DNA of 64,000 nucleotides from Variovorax sp. PBS-H4. Its GTDB lineage: Bacteria > Pseudomonadota > Gammaproteobacteria > Burkholderiales > Burkholderiaceae_C. This document shows positions 25,045 through 33,423 of this stretch, one piece after another. Each line of letters starts with the position of its first letter. Position 1 is the stretch's first letter. Both the position numbers and the translations under genes were made by a program. The stretch spans positions 310,001-374,000 of the forward strand of contig NZ_LR594675.1 of the NCBI RefSeq assembly GCF_901827205.1, given 5' to 3'. Below the pieces are notes generated by a model. The model ran no database searches. It was given only the letters and a program-made list of their open reading frames with translations, and had not been told where the DNA came from.

Positions 25045-25968
25045 ATGTGGACCACCCTGCCCGACAGCCTCTGCCAGCTCGGCGAATCACCGTTCTGGCA
25101 CCCCCATGAGCGCTCGCTCTACTGGCTCGACATTCCGGGCCGCGCGGTGCTGCGAACGCGCGGCCAGATCGACGGCAAGCCCACGGTGGAGCGCTGGAGC
25201 CTGCCTACCGAGCCCGGCTGCATGGCGCCCGCGGCCCGCGGCGGGCTGGTGATCGCGCTGCGCGACGGCATCTACCGCGCGCACGAATGGGGCGGAGCGC
25301 TGGACCTGCTTGCGCGGGTGGACCACGACGTGCGCAGCATGCGCTTCAACGACGGCAAGTGCGACGCGCAGGGCCGCTTCTGGGCCGGCACGTTGAACGA
25401 AGCGAAGAACGGCGCCAGTGCCGCGCTCTACTGCCTCGATGCGCGCGGCGGAGGCACGCCGGTCATGACGCGCATGGCCGATGGCGTCACCACCGCGAAC
25501 GGCCTGGCCTTTGCGCCCGACGGCGCCACGCTCTACTGGGCCGATACCGCCGCGCATCGCGTGAGTGCCTGGGACCGCGACCTTGAATTGAACCGCCTGT
25601 CGCGCCCGCGTGCGTTCCGTCAGTTCGGCACCAAGCCCGAAGGCTGGTCCCCGTCGTCCCCGCAGGGCTACCAGGGACGCCCGGACGGCGCCACGGTCGA
25701 TGCCGAGGGCCACTACTGGGCCGCCATGTTCGAGGGAGGGCAGCTGCTGCGCTTCTCGCCCTCGGGCGAGCTCGCGTTTGCCCTGGCCGTGCCGGTGCAA
25801 TGCCCCACCATGCCCTGCTTCGGCGGCGACGACCTGCGCACCTTGTTCGTCACCAGCGCGCGCAACGGGCGGCCCGCCGAGGAGCTCGAGCAACGCCCGG
25901 CCTCCGGCCACGTGATCGCACTGCGTGCAGAGTTGGCTGGACTGCCTGTCCACTTTTTCGAGGACTGA
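25045..25968 (+). CDS. SMP-30/gluconolactonase-family lactonase
   Basis: A 307-residue six-bladed propeller enzyme. The expected metal ligands are visible: Glu in LGESPFWHPHE (about residue 14), Asn in ANGLAFAPDG and Asp in GRPDGATVDAEGHYW. RFNDGKCDAQGRFWAGT is the family core. These enzymes hydrolyse sugar lactones such as gluconolactone or arabinonolactone in the cytoplasm. It stands alone on the plus strand before glcEF, starting just after the amtB terminator. The true lactone is not known. Confidence 0.88.
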   Translation: MWTTLPDSLCQLGESPFWHPHERSLYWLDIPGRAVLRTRGQIDGKPTVERWSLPTEPGCMAPAARGGLVIALRDGIYRAHEWGGALDLLARVDHDVRSMRFNDGKCDAQGRFWAGTLNEAKNGASAALYCLDARGGGTPVMTRMADGVTTANGLAFAPDGATLYWADTAAHRVSAWDRDLELNRLSRPRAFRQFGTKPEGWSPSSPQGYQGRPDGATVDAEGHYWAAMFEGGQLLRFSPSGELAFALAVPVQCPTMPCFGGDDLRTLFVTSARNGRPAEELEQRPASGHVIALRAELAGLPVHFFED

Positions 25969-26027
25969 ACATCAGCTCGTCGTGTGCGCGGCCGGGCGCC
26001 GCCTGACGGGACGCTACCATCGCAGGA

Positions 26028-27125
26028 ATGGATTCCGCACTGCGCCAGATTGCCGAACGCATTCGAGAAGCCGCCGCCGATCGCGGCACGTTGCGCATCC
26101 GCGGTGCCGGCACCAAGGACTTCTACGGCGAGCCGCCGCGTGGCGAAGCACTCTCTGCCGCAGGGCTGTGCGGCATCGTGAGCTACGAGCCCAGCGAACT
26201 CGTCGTCACGGTGCGGGCCGGCACCCAGCTCGTCGAGCTCGAAGGCCTGCTGGCCGAGCAGGGCCAGTGCCTGCCCTTCGAACCCCCGCGTTTCGGCGAT
26301 GGCGGCGGCACCGTGGGCGGCATGGTCGCCGCGGGCCTGAGCGGACCGGCACGCGCGAGCGTGGGGGCCGTGCGCGACTATGTGCTGGGAGCCCGGCTCC
26401 TCAACGGCCGCAGCGAGCTGCTCACCTTCGGTGGCCAAGTCATGAAGAACGTCGCGGGCTACGACGTGTCCCGCGTGCTGTGCGGCTCGCTGGGCGTGCT
26501 GGGGCTGGTCACGGAAGTCAGCCTGAAGGTGCTTCCCGTGCCGCCTGCCGAGGCGACGCTCGTTTTCGATTGCCACCAGGCCGACGCACTGCGCCTGCTC
26601 AACGGCTGGGGCGGACAGCCGTTGCCGCTCAACGCCAGTCGGTGGACGCACGAGCAGGGACAGGGCCGGCTCTGGCTGCGCCTGCGCGGCGCGACGGCTG
26701 CGGTGGCGGCCGCCTGCAGCCATCTTGGCGGCGAACGGCAGGACGATGCCCAGGCCGCAGCCGACTGGGAGGCCGCGCGTGACCTGCGCCTGCCCTGGTT
26801 CGCCGCGCGCGGGGAGCGCGAGCTGTGGCGCCTGTCGGTGCCGCAGACCGCGCCGGTGCTCCCGCTGGAAGAGCCACCGTTGATCGAGTGGCATGGTGCA
26901 CAGCGCTGGTACCTGGTGCCGCCCGGCGAGGGCGAACGACTCAGGGAGGCGGCCCGCTCCGCCGGCGGCCATGCGACGCTGTTCATGGCCGCGGACGGCG
27001 ACGCCACCGTAACGCGCCGCTTCGATGCCTTGAGCGCGCCGCTGCGGCGCATTCACGAAGCGCTGATGCGCGAGTTCGATCCCCACGCCGTGTTCGATCG
27101 CGCGCGGCTCCTCCCACCGAGTTGA
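26028..27125 (+). CDS. glcE: Glycolate oxidase FAD-binding subunit
   Basis: A 365-residue protein with a PCMH-type FAD domain. LVVTVRAGTQLVELEGLLAE (about 59-78) and GDGGGTVGGMVAAGLSGPAR (about 89-108) form the flavin pocket, then NVAGYDVSRVLCGSLGVLG. GlcE works with GlcD and GlcF to oxidise glycolate to glyoxylate at the membrane. glcF follows after one base. No glcD lies before it in this window. Confidence 0.92.
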   Translation: MDSALRQIAERIREAAADRGTLRIRGAGTKDFYGEPPRGEALSAAGLCGIVSYEPSELVVTVRAGTQLVELEGLLAEQGQCLPFEPPRFGDGGGTVGGMVAAGLSGPARASVGAVRDYVLGARLLNGRSELLTFGGQVMKNVAGYDVSRVLCGSLGVLGLVTEVSLKVLPVPPAEATLVFDCHQADALRLLNGWGGQPLPLNASRWTHEQGQGRLWLRLRGATAAVAAACSHLGGERQDDAQAAADWEAARDLRLPWFAARGERELWRLSVPQTAPVLPLEEPPLIEWHGAQRWYLVPPGEGERLREAARSAGGHATLFMAADGDATVTRRFDALSAPLRRIHEALMREFDPHAVFDRARLLPPS

Positions 27126-27126
27126 A

Positions 27127-28356
27127 ATGCAAACCGAGCTCGCTCCCGAATTCCGCGACACGGCCGACGGCAAGGAAGCTGAAGCCATCCTGCGCAAGTG
27201 CGTGCATTGCGGCTTCTGCACGGCCACCTGCCCGACCTACCAACTGCTCGGCGACGAGCTCGACGGCCCGCGCGGGCGCATCTACCTGATCAAGCAGGTG
27301 CTCGAGGGCAAGCCGCCCACGCGCAGCACGCAGCTGCACCTGGACCGATGCCTGACCTGCCGCAATTGCGAGAGCACTTGTCCGAGCGGCGTGCAGTACG
27401 GCCACCTGGTCGACATCGGCCGGAAGATCGTCGACGAGAAGGTGCCCCGGCCCGCGCTGGAAGGCGCATTGCGCTGGACGCTGAAGGAAGCGCTGCCCTC
27501 GCCGCTCTTCGGGCCCGCGATGAAGCTGGGCCAGTCGATGCGCGGCCTGCTGCCGTCGAAGCTCAAGGCCAAGGTGCCGGCACCGCAGCGGGCCGGAGGC
27601 TGGCCCTCGCGTAGCCACGCGCGCAAGGTGCTGATGCTGGCTGGCTGCGTGCAGCCTTCGATGGCGCCGAACATCAACAGCGCGACTGCGCGCGTGCTCG
27701 ATGCCGCGGGCATCGAGGCCGTCGTCGCGCCTGCCGCCGGCTGCTGTGGCGCGGTGAAGTTCCACCTCAACGACCAGGAGGGCGGCAAGGCACAGATGCG
27801 CGCCAACATCGACGCCTGGTGGCCGTTCGTGCAAGAGGGTGCCATTGAAGCAATCGTGATGAACGCTTCCGGCTGCGGCGTCACCGTGCGCGAATATGGC
27901 CACATGCTGCGCGACGACCCGGCCTATGCAGCGAAGGCTGCGCGCATCAGTGAGCTCACCCGCGACCTGAGCGAACTGCTGCCCGAACTGGTGCCGCTGC
28001 TGAAAGACCGCGTGAATGCGCTGCCCGGCGTCTTCGCCTACCACCCGCCCTGCACGCTGCAGCATGGGCAGAAGCTGCGCGGCGGCGTCGAGGTGAACCT
28101 GCGGGCCCTGGGCTTCGAAATACAGGTCGCGAAGAACGAGTCGCATCTGTGTTGCGGCTCGGCGGGAACGTACTCGGTGCTGCAGCCCGAGCTGGCCTAT
28201 GCGCTGCGCGACCGCAAGCTTGGCCACCTGGACCAGCTGAGGCCCACCGCCATCGTGTCGGCCAACATCGGTTGCATCACGCACCTGCAAAGCGGCAGCG
28301 GGGTGCCGGTGCGGCATTGGGTGGAAGTTCTGGACGAGGCGCTGAAGCCGGCCTGA
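27127..28356 (+). CDS. glcF: Glycolate oxidase iron-sulfur subunit
   Basis: A 409-residue protein with two 4Fe-4S motifs, CVHCGFCTATCPTYQ (about 24-38) and CLTCRNCESTCPSG (about 77-90). Two cysteine-rich CCG domains follow (LAGCVQPSMAPN and AAGCCGAVKFHL; then YHPPCTLQHGQ and SHLCCGSAGTYS). It carries electrons from GlcDE to the quinone pool. The length is normal for GlcF. It is transcribed with glcE. Confidence 0.94.
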   Translation: MQTELAPEFRDTADGKEAEAILRKCVHCGFCTATCPTYQLLGDELDGPRGRIYLIKQVLEGKPPTRSTQLHLDRCLTCRNCESTCPSGVQYGHLVDIGRKIVDEKVPRPALEGALRWTLKEALPSPLFGPAMKLGQSMRGLLPSKLKAKVPAPQRAGGWPSRSHARKVLMLAGCVQPSMAPNINSATARVLDAAGIEAVVAPAAGCCGAVKFHLNDQEGGKAQMRANIDAWWPFVQEGAIEAIVMNASGCGVTVREYGHMLRDDPAYAAKAARISELTRDLSELLPELVPLLKDRVNALPGVFAYHPPCTLQHGQKLRGGVEVNLRALGFEIQVAKNESHLCCGSAGTYSVLQPELAYALRDRKLGHLDQLRPTAIVSANIGCITHLQSGSGVPVRHWVEVLDEALKPA

Positions 28357-28441
28357 GCGCACAGGCGAAGGGCGCGCGGTCCGACCCGTCAGGCGGGCGC
28401 AGAGCGGCAACATGCGAGCCTGCCCACTTCCGGAGTTGTCG

Positions 28442-28861
28442 ATGATGCAGATCACGCCTCGTTCCGTCGCACTCGCGACCCTTCTTTGCGCCGGCGCCGC
28501 CGGCCCCTGGATTGCGCGGGCGCAGACCACCACGCTCCCGCCCATGAAAAGCCAGGGTGCGGTGCAGTATGTGTGCGGCGGCATCGGGTCCGACGAGTCC
28601 AATGCCATGCGCGCCGCCATGAAGGACTACCCCCTCTCCCTGCTCTTCGCCCGTGCCGACGGCGCCTATCTGGCGGAAGTGGCTGTGACCATCAAGGACG
28701 CCAGCGGCGCTGCCGTCCTGTCGATGCCAGCCTCCGGCCCGGTTTGCCTGATCACGCTGCCCGCGGGCCGCTACACGGTGGAGGCGGCGACCGAAGGCAT
28801 CGCCAAGAGCCACAGCGTCTCGGTCGGCCGCGGCTCGCAGACCGCCGACTTCCGCTTCTGA
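28442..28861 (+). CDS. Small secreted protein of unknown function
   Basis: A 139-residue protein with a signal peptide (about residues 1-29, ending IARAQ). The mature part has the look of a single beta-sandwich domain (YLAEVAVTIKDASGAAV, LPAGRYTVEAATEG), similar to carboxypeptidase regulatory-like folds. Two Cys, in YVCGGIGSDE and GPVCLITLP, might form a disulfide in the periplasm. Starts at 28442 and 28445 are both possible. I do not know its function; it appears to be a single gene. Confidence 0.65.
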   Translation: MMQITPRSVALATLLCAGAAGPWIARAQTTTLPPMKSQGAVQYVCGGIGSDESNAMRAAMKDYPLSLLFARADGAYLAEVAVTIKDASGAAVLSMPASGPVCLITLPAGRYTVEAATEGIAKSHSVSVGRGSQTADFRF

Positions 28862-28900
28862 GCAAAGGGTGCCCAGCCGCCGAAGACGCGGAATCGCTGG

Positions 28901-29170
28901 TCATCGCACAGGGCTGATCTTGCGGATGACCCCGCTGGAGATCACGTAGACGTCGCCAGTGGCGTTCACTGCGACGTCCGCGATGAAGCGGAACTGAGCA
29001 TCAGCGCCGATCCCATCGGCAGAGCCGGCCGTTGAAGATCCGGCGAGCGTCGTGACGACGCCGCCCGGCGTGATCCTGCGTACCCGACGATTGGATCGGT
29101 CTCCCACGTAGAGATAGCCATCGGCGGCCAGGCCGCGGATCGCGGACAGTGGACGACCGGTCTTGTTTCC
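28901..29170 (-). pseudogene. C-terminal remnant of an NHL-repeat protein
   Basis: Reading on the minus strand to a stop at 28901-28903 gives about 89 residues with two NHL blades (SAIRGLAADGYLYVGDRSNR and DVAVNATGDVYVISSG). There is no start codon, signal or earlier blade: upstream the frame runs straight into the glutathione peroxidase gene. NHL proteins normally have six or more blades. It is therefore probably the 3' end of a gene whose front was lost in a rearrangement. Confidence 0.7.
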
Positions 29171-29190
29171 TGCGGCTTGGAGCGCGGCCC

Positions 29191-29676
29191 TCAGGCTGCG
29201 AGCGCCCCTTCGATGTCCCGCTCCATCGAGGCCGGCGTGTCCATCGGCGCATAGCGCTTCAGTACTCGCCCATCCTTGCCCACCAGGAACTTGGTGAAGT
29301 TCCACTTGATGGCCGTGCTGCCCAGCAGGCCAGGCGCCTCCTTGGTGAGCCACTTGTAGAGCGGCGCGGCGCCGGAGCCATTGACCTCGATCTTCTCCAT
29401 CATCGGAAAGCTCACGCCGTAGTTCTTCACGCAAAAGGCGCCGATCTCCTCGTTCGTGCCCGGGTCCTGGTTGGCGAACTGGTTGGAAGGAAAGCCGAGC
29501 ACCGCAAGGCCCTGGGGGGCGTACTTCTTGTGGAGCGCCTCCAGGCCCTCGAACTGCGGTGTGAAGCCGCACTTGCTGGCGGTGTTGACGATCAGGAGCA
29601 CCTGGCCCTTGTAATTGGAGAGCGGCACATCCGTGCCATCGATCTGCCGGGCTTCGAAGTCGTAGACGCTGGTCAT
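29191..29676 (-). CDS. Glutathione peroxidase (Cys type)
   Basis: A 161-residue peroxidase with the family motifs NTASKCGFTPQ (peroxidatic Cys at about 36), LGFPSNQFANQDPG with the Gln, and KWNFTKFLVGKDG with the Trp. Bacterial members often use thioredoxin to reduce hydrogen or lipid peroxides. No signal peptide is present. Its start overlaps the stop of the upstream EamA gene by 4 bp, so the two are co-transcribed. Confidence 0.94.
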   Translation of the reverse strand: MTSVYDFEARQIDGTDVPLSNYKGQVLLIVNTASKCGFTPQFEGLEALHKKYAPQGLAVLGFPSNQFANQDPGTNEEIGAFCVKNYGVSFPMMEKIEVNGSGAAPLYKWLTKEAPGLLGSTAIKWNFTKFLVGKDGRVLKRYAPMDTPASMERDIEGALAA

Positions 29677-30596
29677 GATGGCTTGTTCTCCAGGATGCCG
29701 GAGTGCCGATCATCCTCGCCGCCGTTCGTTCGTGCAAACGAGGACCACAGCGCCGCCAGCACGATCAGCGCACCGCCGGCCCAGATGCGGCCATCCAGCG
29801 AGGCCGCGCCCAGCGCGACCGACGACACGCTGGCGAACAGCACCTCCGACAACATGAGCACTGCGGTGGCACTGGCCGCCAGCCGCGCGGCGCCGTACTG
29901 GAGGCAGATGTTCGCGAAGACGAAGCCGGCGCCGAGCAGCGCGGCCCAGCCGGCCCATCCCGCCCACCCTTGCGTCATCGACGGCTGCAGCGGCGGTGGC
30001 GCGATGACGCCGAGCGCCGTGCCGGCGGCCGCCGCCAGACTCGCCACAAGCGCGCAGCCACTGAACATCGCGATCGCACGCGATTCGCCAGGGGCCGCGC
30101 GCAGCCGGCGCAGCACGATGTTGGTCACCGCGAAGCAGAAGCCGGCCGCCACGCCAAGCCAGTCGGGCAGGCTCGCCGGCACCGGCCAGTCCGTCTCCGG
30201 CGTCTTGAGCACGACGGCCACGCCGGCCAGCGCGAGCGCCATGCGCGCGAGTGCCGCCGGGCGGGGCCGCTCGCCCAGAAAGATCCAGGCCAGCAGCACG
30301 CTCCACAACGGCATCAGGTAGAACAGCAGCACCACGCGCACCACGTCGCCCTGCGTCACCGCCCAGTTGAAGCCGACGTTGGTCAAGCCGGCTGCCAGCC
30401 CCAGAAGCACCAGCCCGGGCCACGTTGCGAAGGCCTGCCAGGCCTGGCGGCGCAGCCAGCTGATTGCAAGCGTGATGAACACATAGATCAGCGCTGTGGC
30501 CCACACCGGGTGCAGCCCATGGGCTTCGATCTGGCGGAACGGGAACCAGGACACGCCCCAGACAAGGGCGTTGAAGACGAGCGCGAGTGCGGGCAA
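29673..30596 (-). CDS. EamA-family (DMT) transporter
   Basis: A 307-residue membrane protein with about ten hydrophobic segments and two EamA repeats, beginning LVFNALVWGVSWFPFRQIEA. The best start in frame is a TTG at 30596; no ATG lies upstream before the lplT gene. EamA proteins export metabolites or amino acids, but the substrate cannot be read from sequence. It lies 13 bp after lplT on the same strand. Confidence 0.85.
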   Translation of the reverse strand: MPALALVFNALVWGVSWFPFRQIEAHGLHPVWATALIYVFITLAISWLRRQAWQAFATWPGLVLLGLAAGLTNVGFNWAVTQGDVVRVVLLFYLMPLWSVLLAWIFLGERPRPAALARMALALAGVAVVLKTPETDWPVPASLPDWLGVAAGFCFAVTNIVLRRLRAAPGESRAIAMFSGCALVASLAAAAGTALGVIAPPPLQPSMTQGWAGWAGWAALLGAGFVFANICLQYGAARLAASATAVLMLSEVLFASVSSVALGAASLDGRIWAGGALIVLAALWSSFARTNGGEDDRHSGILENKPS

Positions 30597-30609
30597 GGCG
30601 GATGCCGAA

Positions 30610-31914
30610 TCAGTGATGCTTGTCGCTGCGGGCGATCGCGAGCAGGTGTTCGACTTCTTCCGGGTAGCGCTGCAGGTTGGTGCGATGCCAGCGCTTGATG
30701 AGCCACATGAAGCCCGCCACCACCAGCCCGAAGGCGGTGATTGCCGAATACGCCGACAGCCCCAGGCCCGTGCAGGCGCTGTAGAAGGCGCCGAGGATCA
30801 GGATGCAGGCCTGCTCGTTGAAGTTCTGCACCGCGATCGAGCGGCCGGCGCCCATCAGGTTGTGGCCGCGGTGCTGCAGCAGCGCGTTCATCGGCACCAC
30901 GAGGAAGCCGCCCAGCCCGCCCAGCAGGATGAGGAAAGGCACCGCGAGCCAGATGTTGCCGATGAAGTTCATCCCGATCACCAGGACCCCCATGCCGATG
31001 CCCAGCGGGATCACGCGCGTGGCCATATCCAGGCGCATGCGCATCGACGCCACCACCGCCCCTACTGCGGTGCCGATCGCCACCACGCCGGTTAGCGACG
31101 ATGCCTGCGCCGTGCTGTAGCCCAGCGCCAGCGAAGCCCATGCCAGCACGATGTACTTGAGGTTGCCGCCCGCACCCCAGAACAGGGTGGTCGTCGCCAG
31201 CGAGATCTGGCCCAGCTTGTCGCGCCACAGGCGCGAATTGCAGTGCCAGAAGTCGGGCAGCAGCGCCAGCAGGTTGCGCAGCATGCCGTGGTGCGGATTG
31301 GTGCGCAGCGGCCGCATCTCGACGCCGGTGTCGGGAATGCGCGTGTTGAACCAGGCCGCAATGATGTAGATGAAGATCAGCGCCGCAATCGCCGCCTCAG
31401 GCGGGGTGTCGATGCCGGTGTCGACCACCGGGAAGTCCAGCGCCAGCAGCCGCGTCGACAGCGTATGCCCGACCAACTGCCCGCCGAGCACGATGCCCAG
31501 GATGATGGAAGCAATGGTGAGGCCCTCGATCCAGCCGTTGGCCTTGACCAGCTGCGACGCCGGCAGCAGCTCGGTGAGGATGCCGTACTTGGCGGGCGAA
31601 TAGGCTGCCGCCCCCAGGCCGACCACCGCATAGGCCACCAGCGGATGCGAGCCGAACAGCATCATCACGCAGCCGACCACCTTGATCGCATTGCTGATGA
31701 ACATCACGCGGCCCTTGGGCAGTGCATCGGCGAAGGCGCCCACGAGCGGTGCCAGCGCCACATAGAAGATGGTGAAGATCGGCACCAGTGCGGCGCGCTG
31801 CCATTCGGCCGCCCCGCTGCTTCGCATCAACTCCACCGCCGCCACGAAAAGCGCGTTGTCGGCCAGCGACGAGAAGAACTGGGCCGACATGATCGTGTAG
31901 AAACCGCGCTTCAT
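30610..31914 (-). CDS. lplT: Lysophospholipid transporter
   Basis: A 434-residue major-facilitator protein with 12 likely membrane segments. It begins MKRGFYTIMSAQFFSSLADN, typical of LplT, with PLVGAFADALPKGRVMFISN and GLGAAAYSPAKYGILTELLP. LplT flips lysophospholipids inward across the inner membrane for re-acylation by Aas. It is divergent from alr, an arrangement I know from related genera. Confidence 0.92.
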   Translation of the reverse strand: MKRGFYTIMSAQFFSSLADNALFVAAVELMRSSGAAEWQRAALVPIFTIFYVALAPLVGAFADALPKGRVMFISNAIKVVGCVMMLFGSHPLVAYAVVGLGAAAYSPAKYGILTELLPASQLVKANGWIEGLTIASIILGIVLGGQLVGHTLSTRLLALDFPVVDTGIDTPPEAAIAALIFIYIIAAWFNTRIPDTGVEMRPLRTNPHHGMLRNLLALLPDFWHCNSRLWRDKLGQISLATTTLFWGAGGNLKYIVLAWASLALGYSTAQASSLTGVVAIGTAVGAVVASMRMRLDMATRVIPLGIGMGVLVIGMNFIGNIWLAVPFLILLGGLGGFLVVPMNALLQHRGHNLMGAGRSIAVQNFNEQACILILGAFYSACTGLGLSAYSAITAFGLVVAGFMWLIKRWHRTNLQRYPEEVEHLLAIARSDKHH

Positions 31915-32051
31915 CGATGGGCTGGCTGGCCAGAGGGGCTGCTGGCAATAGTGGAAGTGGGGCCGCGGTACTGGCGGAAATGGGCGGTTATAGCATGGGG
32001 GTGCAGTGTCAAAATGGCGCGACGCCCCGCGTCGTGCGGGTGTTTATCCTC

Positions 32052-33161
32052 ATGTTCTCAACGGGTTTCGCCTTGCCTCGTCCGATCCTCGCCACCATCC
32101 ACAGTGCCGCCCTGGCGCACAACCTCGAGCGCGCGCGCCGCGCCGCGGTCGATGCGCGCGTCTGGGCCGTCGTCAAGGCCAACGCGTACGGCCATGGCAT
32201 CGAGCGCGTGTTCGAGTCCTTCCGTGCTGCCGACGGCTTCGCGCTGCTCGACCTGGCCGAGGCCGAGCGCGTGCGCGCCCTCGGCTGGCGCGGCCCGGTG
32301 CTGCTGCTGGAAGGCGTGTTCGAGCCGCGCGACCTGGAGTTGTGCTCGCGCCTTGAGCTCTGGCACACCGTGCACTGCGACGCGCAGATCGACATGCTCG
32401 CCGCCCACAAGACGCAGGTGCCCCAGCGCGTGTTCCTCAAGATGAACTCGGGAATGAACCGCCTCGGTTTTCCGCCCGAGCGTTTCCGCGCCGCCTGGAC
32501 GCGGCTCGACGCGCTGCCGCAGGTCGACGAGATATCGCTCATGACCCACTTCAGCGACGCCGACGGCGAGCGCGGCGTGGCCCATCAGCTGGAGGTCTTC
32601 GAACGCTTCACGCGCGACCTGCCGGGCGAGCGCTCGGTCGCCAACAGCGCCGCCACCCTGCGCCATGCCGCCATCACGCGCGCCGACTGGGTACGACCAG
32701 GCATCCTGCTGTACGGAAGCGCGCCGGATTTTCCCGATCATGATGCGGCGCACTGGCAGCTGGAGCCGGCGATGACGCTCGCCACGCGCCTGATCTCGGT
32801 GCAGACGCTCGCCGCGGGAGATACCGTCGGCTATGGCTCCCGCTTCACCGCCGAAGGTCCGCTCACCATCGGCGTTGCCGCAGTCGGCTATGCCGACGGC
32901 TATCCGCGCCACTGCGGCACCGGGACGCCGGTGCTGGTGAACGGCGTGCGCACGCGCATGATCGGGCGGGTCAGCATGGACATGATCACCGTGGACCTCA
33001 CGCCCGTGCCCGATGCGCGCTTCGGCGCCGAGGTCACGCTGTGGGGACGTGCGTCGAACGGCACCGTGCTCCCCATCGACGAAGTCGCGCAAGCCGCCGA
33101 TACCATCGGCTACGAGCTGATGTGCGCGGTGGCGCCGCGCGTGCCGGTGGTCACGGACTGA
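32052..33161 (+). CDS. alr: Alanine racemase
   Basis: A 369-residue PLP enzyme that makes D-alanine for peptidoglycan. The PLP lysine is in AVVKANAYGHG and the catalytic Tyr in GYGSRFTAEGP; GRVSMDMITVDLT and VGYADGYPRH are also conserved. The start may be the ATG at 32052 or the TTG at 32073, which gives the common start PRPILATI. In relatives I expect radA to follow closely. Here radA is about 24 kb away at 57046. Confidence 0.95.
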   Translation: MFSTGFALPRPILATIHSAALAHNLERARRAAVDARVWAVVKANAYGHGIERVFESFRAADGFALLDLAEAERVRALGWRGPVLLLEGVFEPRDLELCSRLELWHTVHCDAQIDMLAAHKTQVPQRVFLKMNSGMNRLGFPPERFRAAWTRLDALPQVDEISLMTHFSDADGERGVAHQLEVFERFTRDLPGERSVANSAATLRHAAITRADWVRPGILLYGSAPDFPDHDAAHWQLEPAMTLATRLISVQTLAAGDTVGYGSRFTAEGPLTIGVAAVGYADGYPRHCGTGTPVLVNGVRTRMIGRVSMDMITVDLTPVPDARFGAEVTLWGRASNGTVLPIDEVAQAADTIGYELMCAVAPRVPVVTD

Positions 33162-33310
33162 GCAAGGCATCGCTCGTCTCCTGGCTGCAGATGCGCATCG
33201 GCGTCGAGTGCTGTTGGGCTCGGCGCTGGACTGCTTCATGCCCCGGGTGAACTCGCTGCCGGAGGCGGTGCGGGCGTTGCTCCAATTCACCTGACCAACG
33301 CCTGACAGCC

Positions 33311-33330
33311 CGGGTGTGTTTACCCGGGGT
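33311..33330. terminator. GC-rich hairpin in the alr-transporter gap
   Basis: CCCGGGT-gtgttt-ACCCGGG is a perfect 7-bp stem 150 bp after the alr stop. Only a short GTTTG follows, so it is a weak terminator candidate. The rest of the 262-bp gap (33162-33423) has no recognisable gene. A frame ending MPRVNSLPEAVRALLQFT at 33293 might be a gene tail, but I cannot name it. Confidence 0.4.
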
Positions 33331-33423
33331 TTGTCGACGGCGAATCGACAGGTTGGGTTTCTACGATCTGCATTGCGGCGGCGAAGCGCCGTGCCGACAG
33401 AACACCGTGCAGGAGACCAACGC

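Noticed and set aside
33041..33293. Small frames just after alr, including one ending MPRVNSLPEAVRALLQFT
   Set aside because: Too short to assign and without a clear start; noted only as a possible gene tail at the block boundary.
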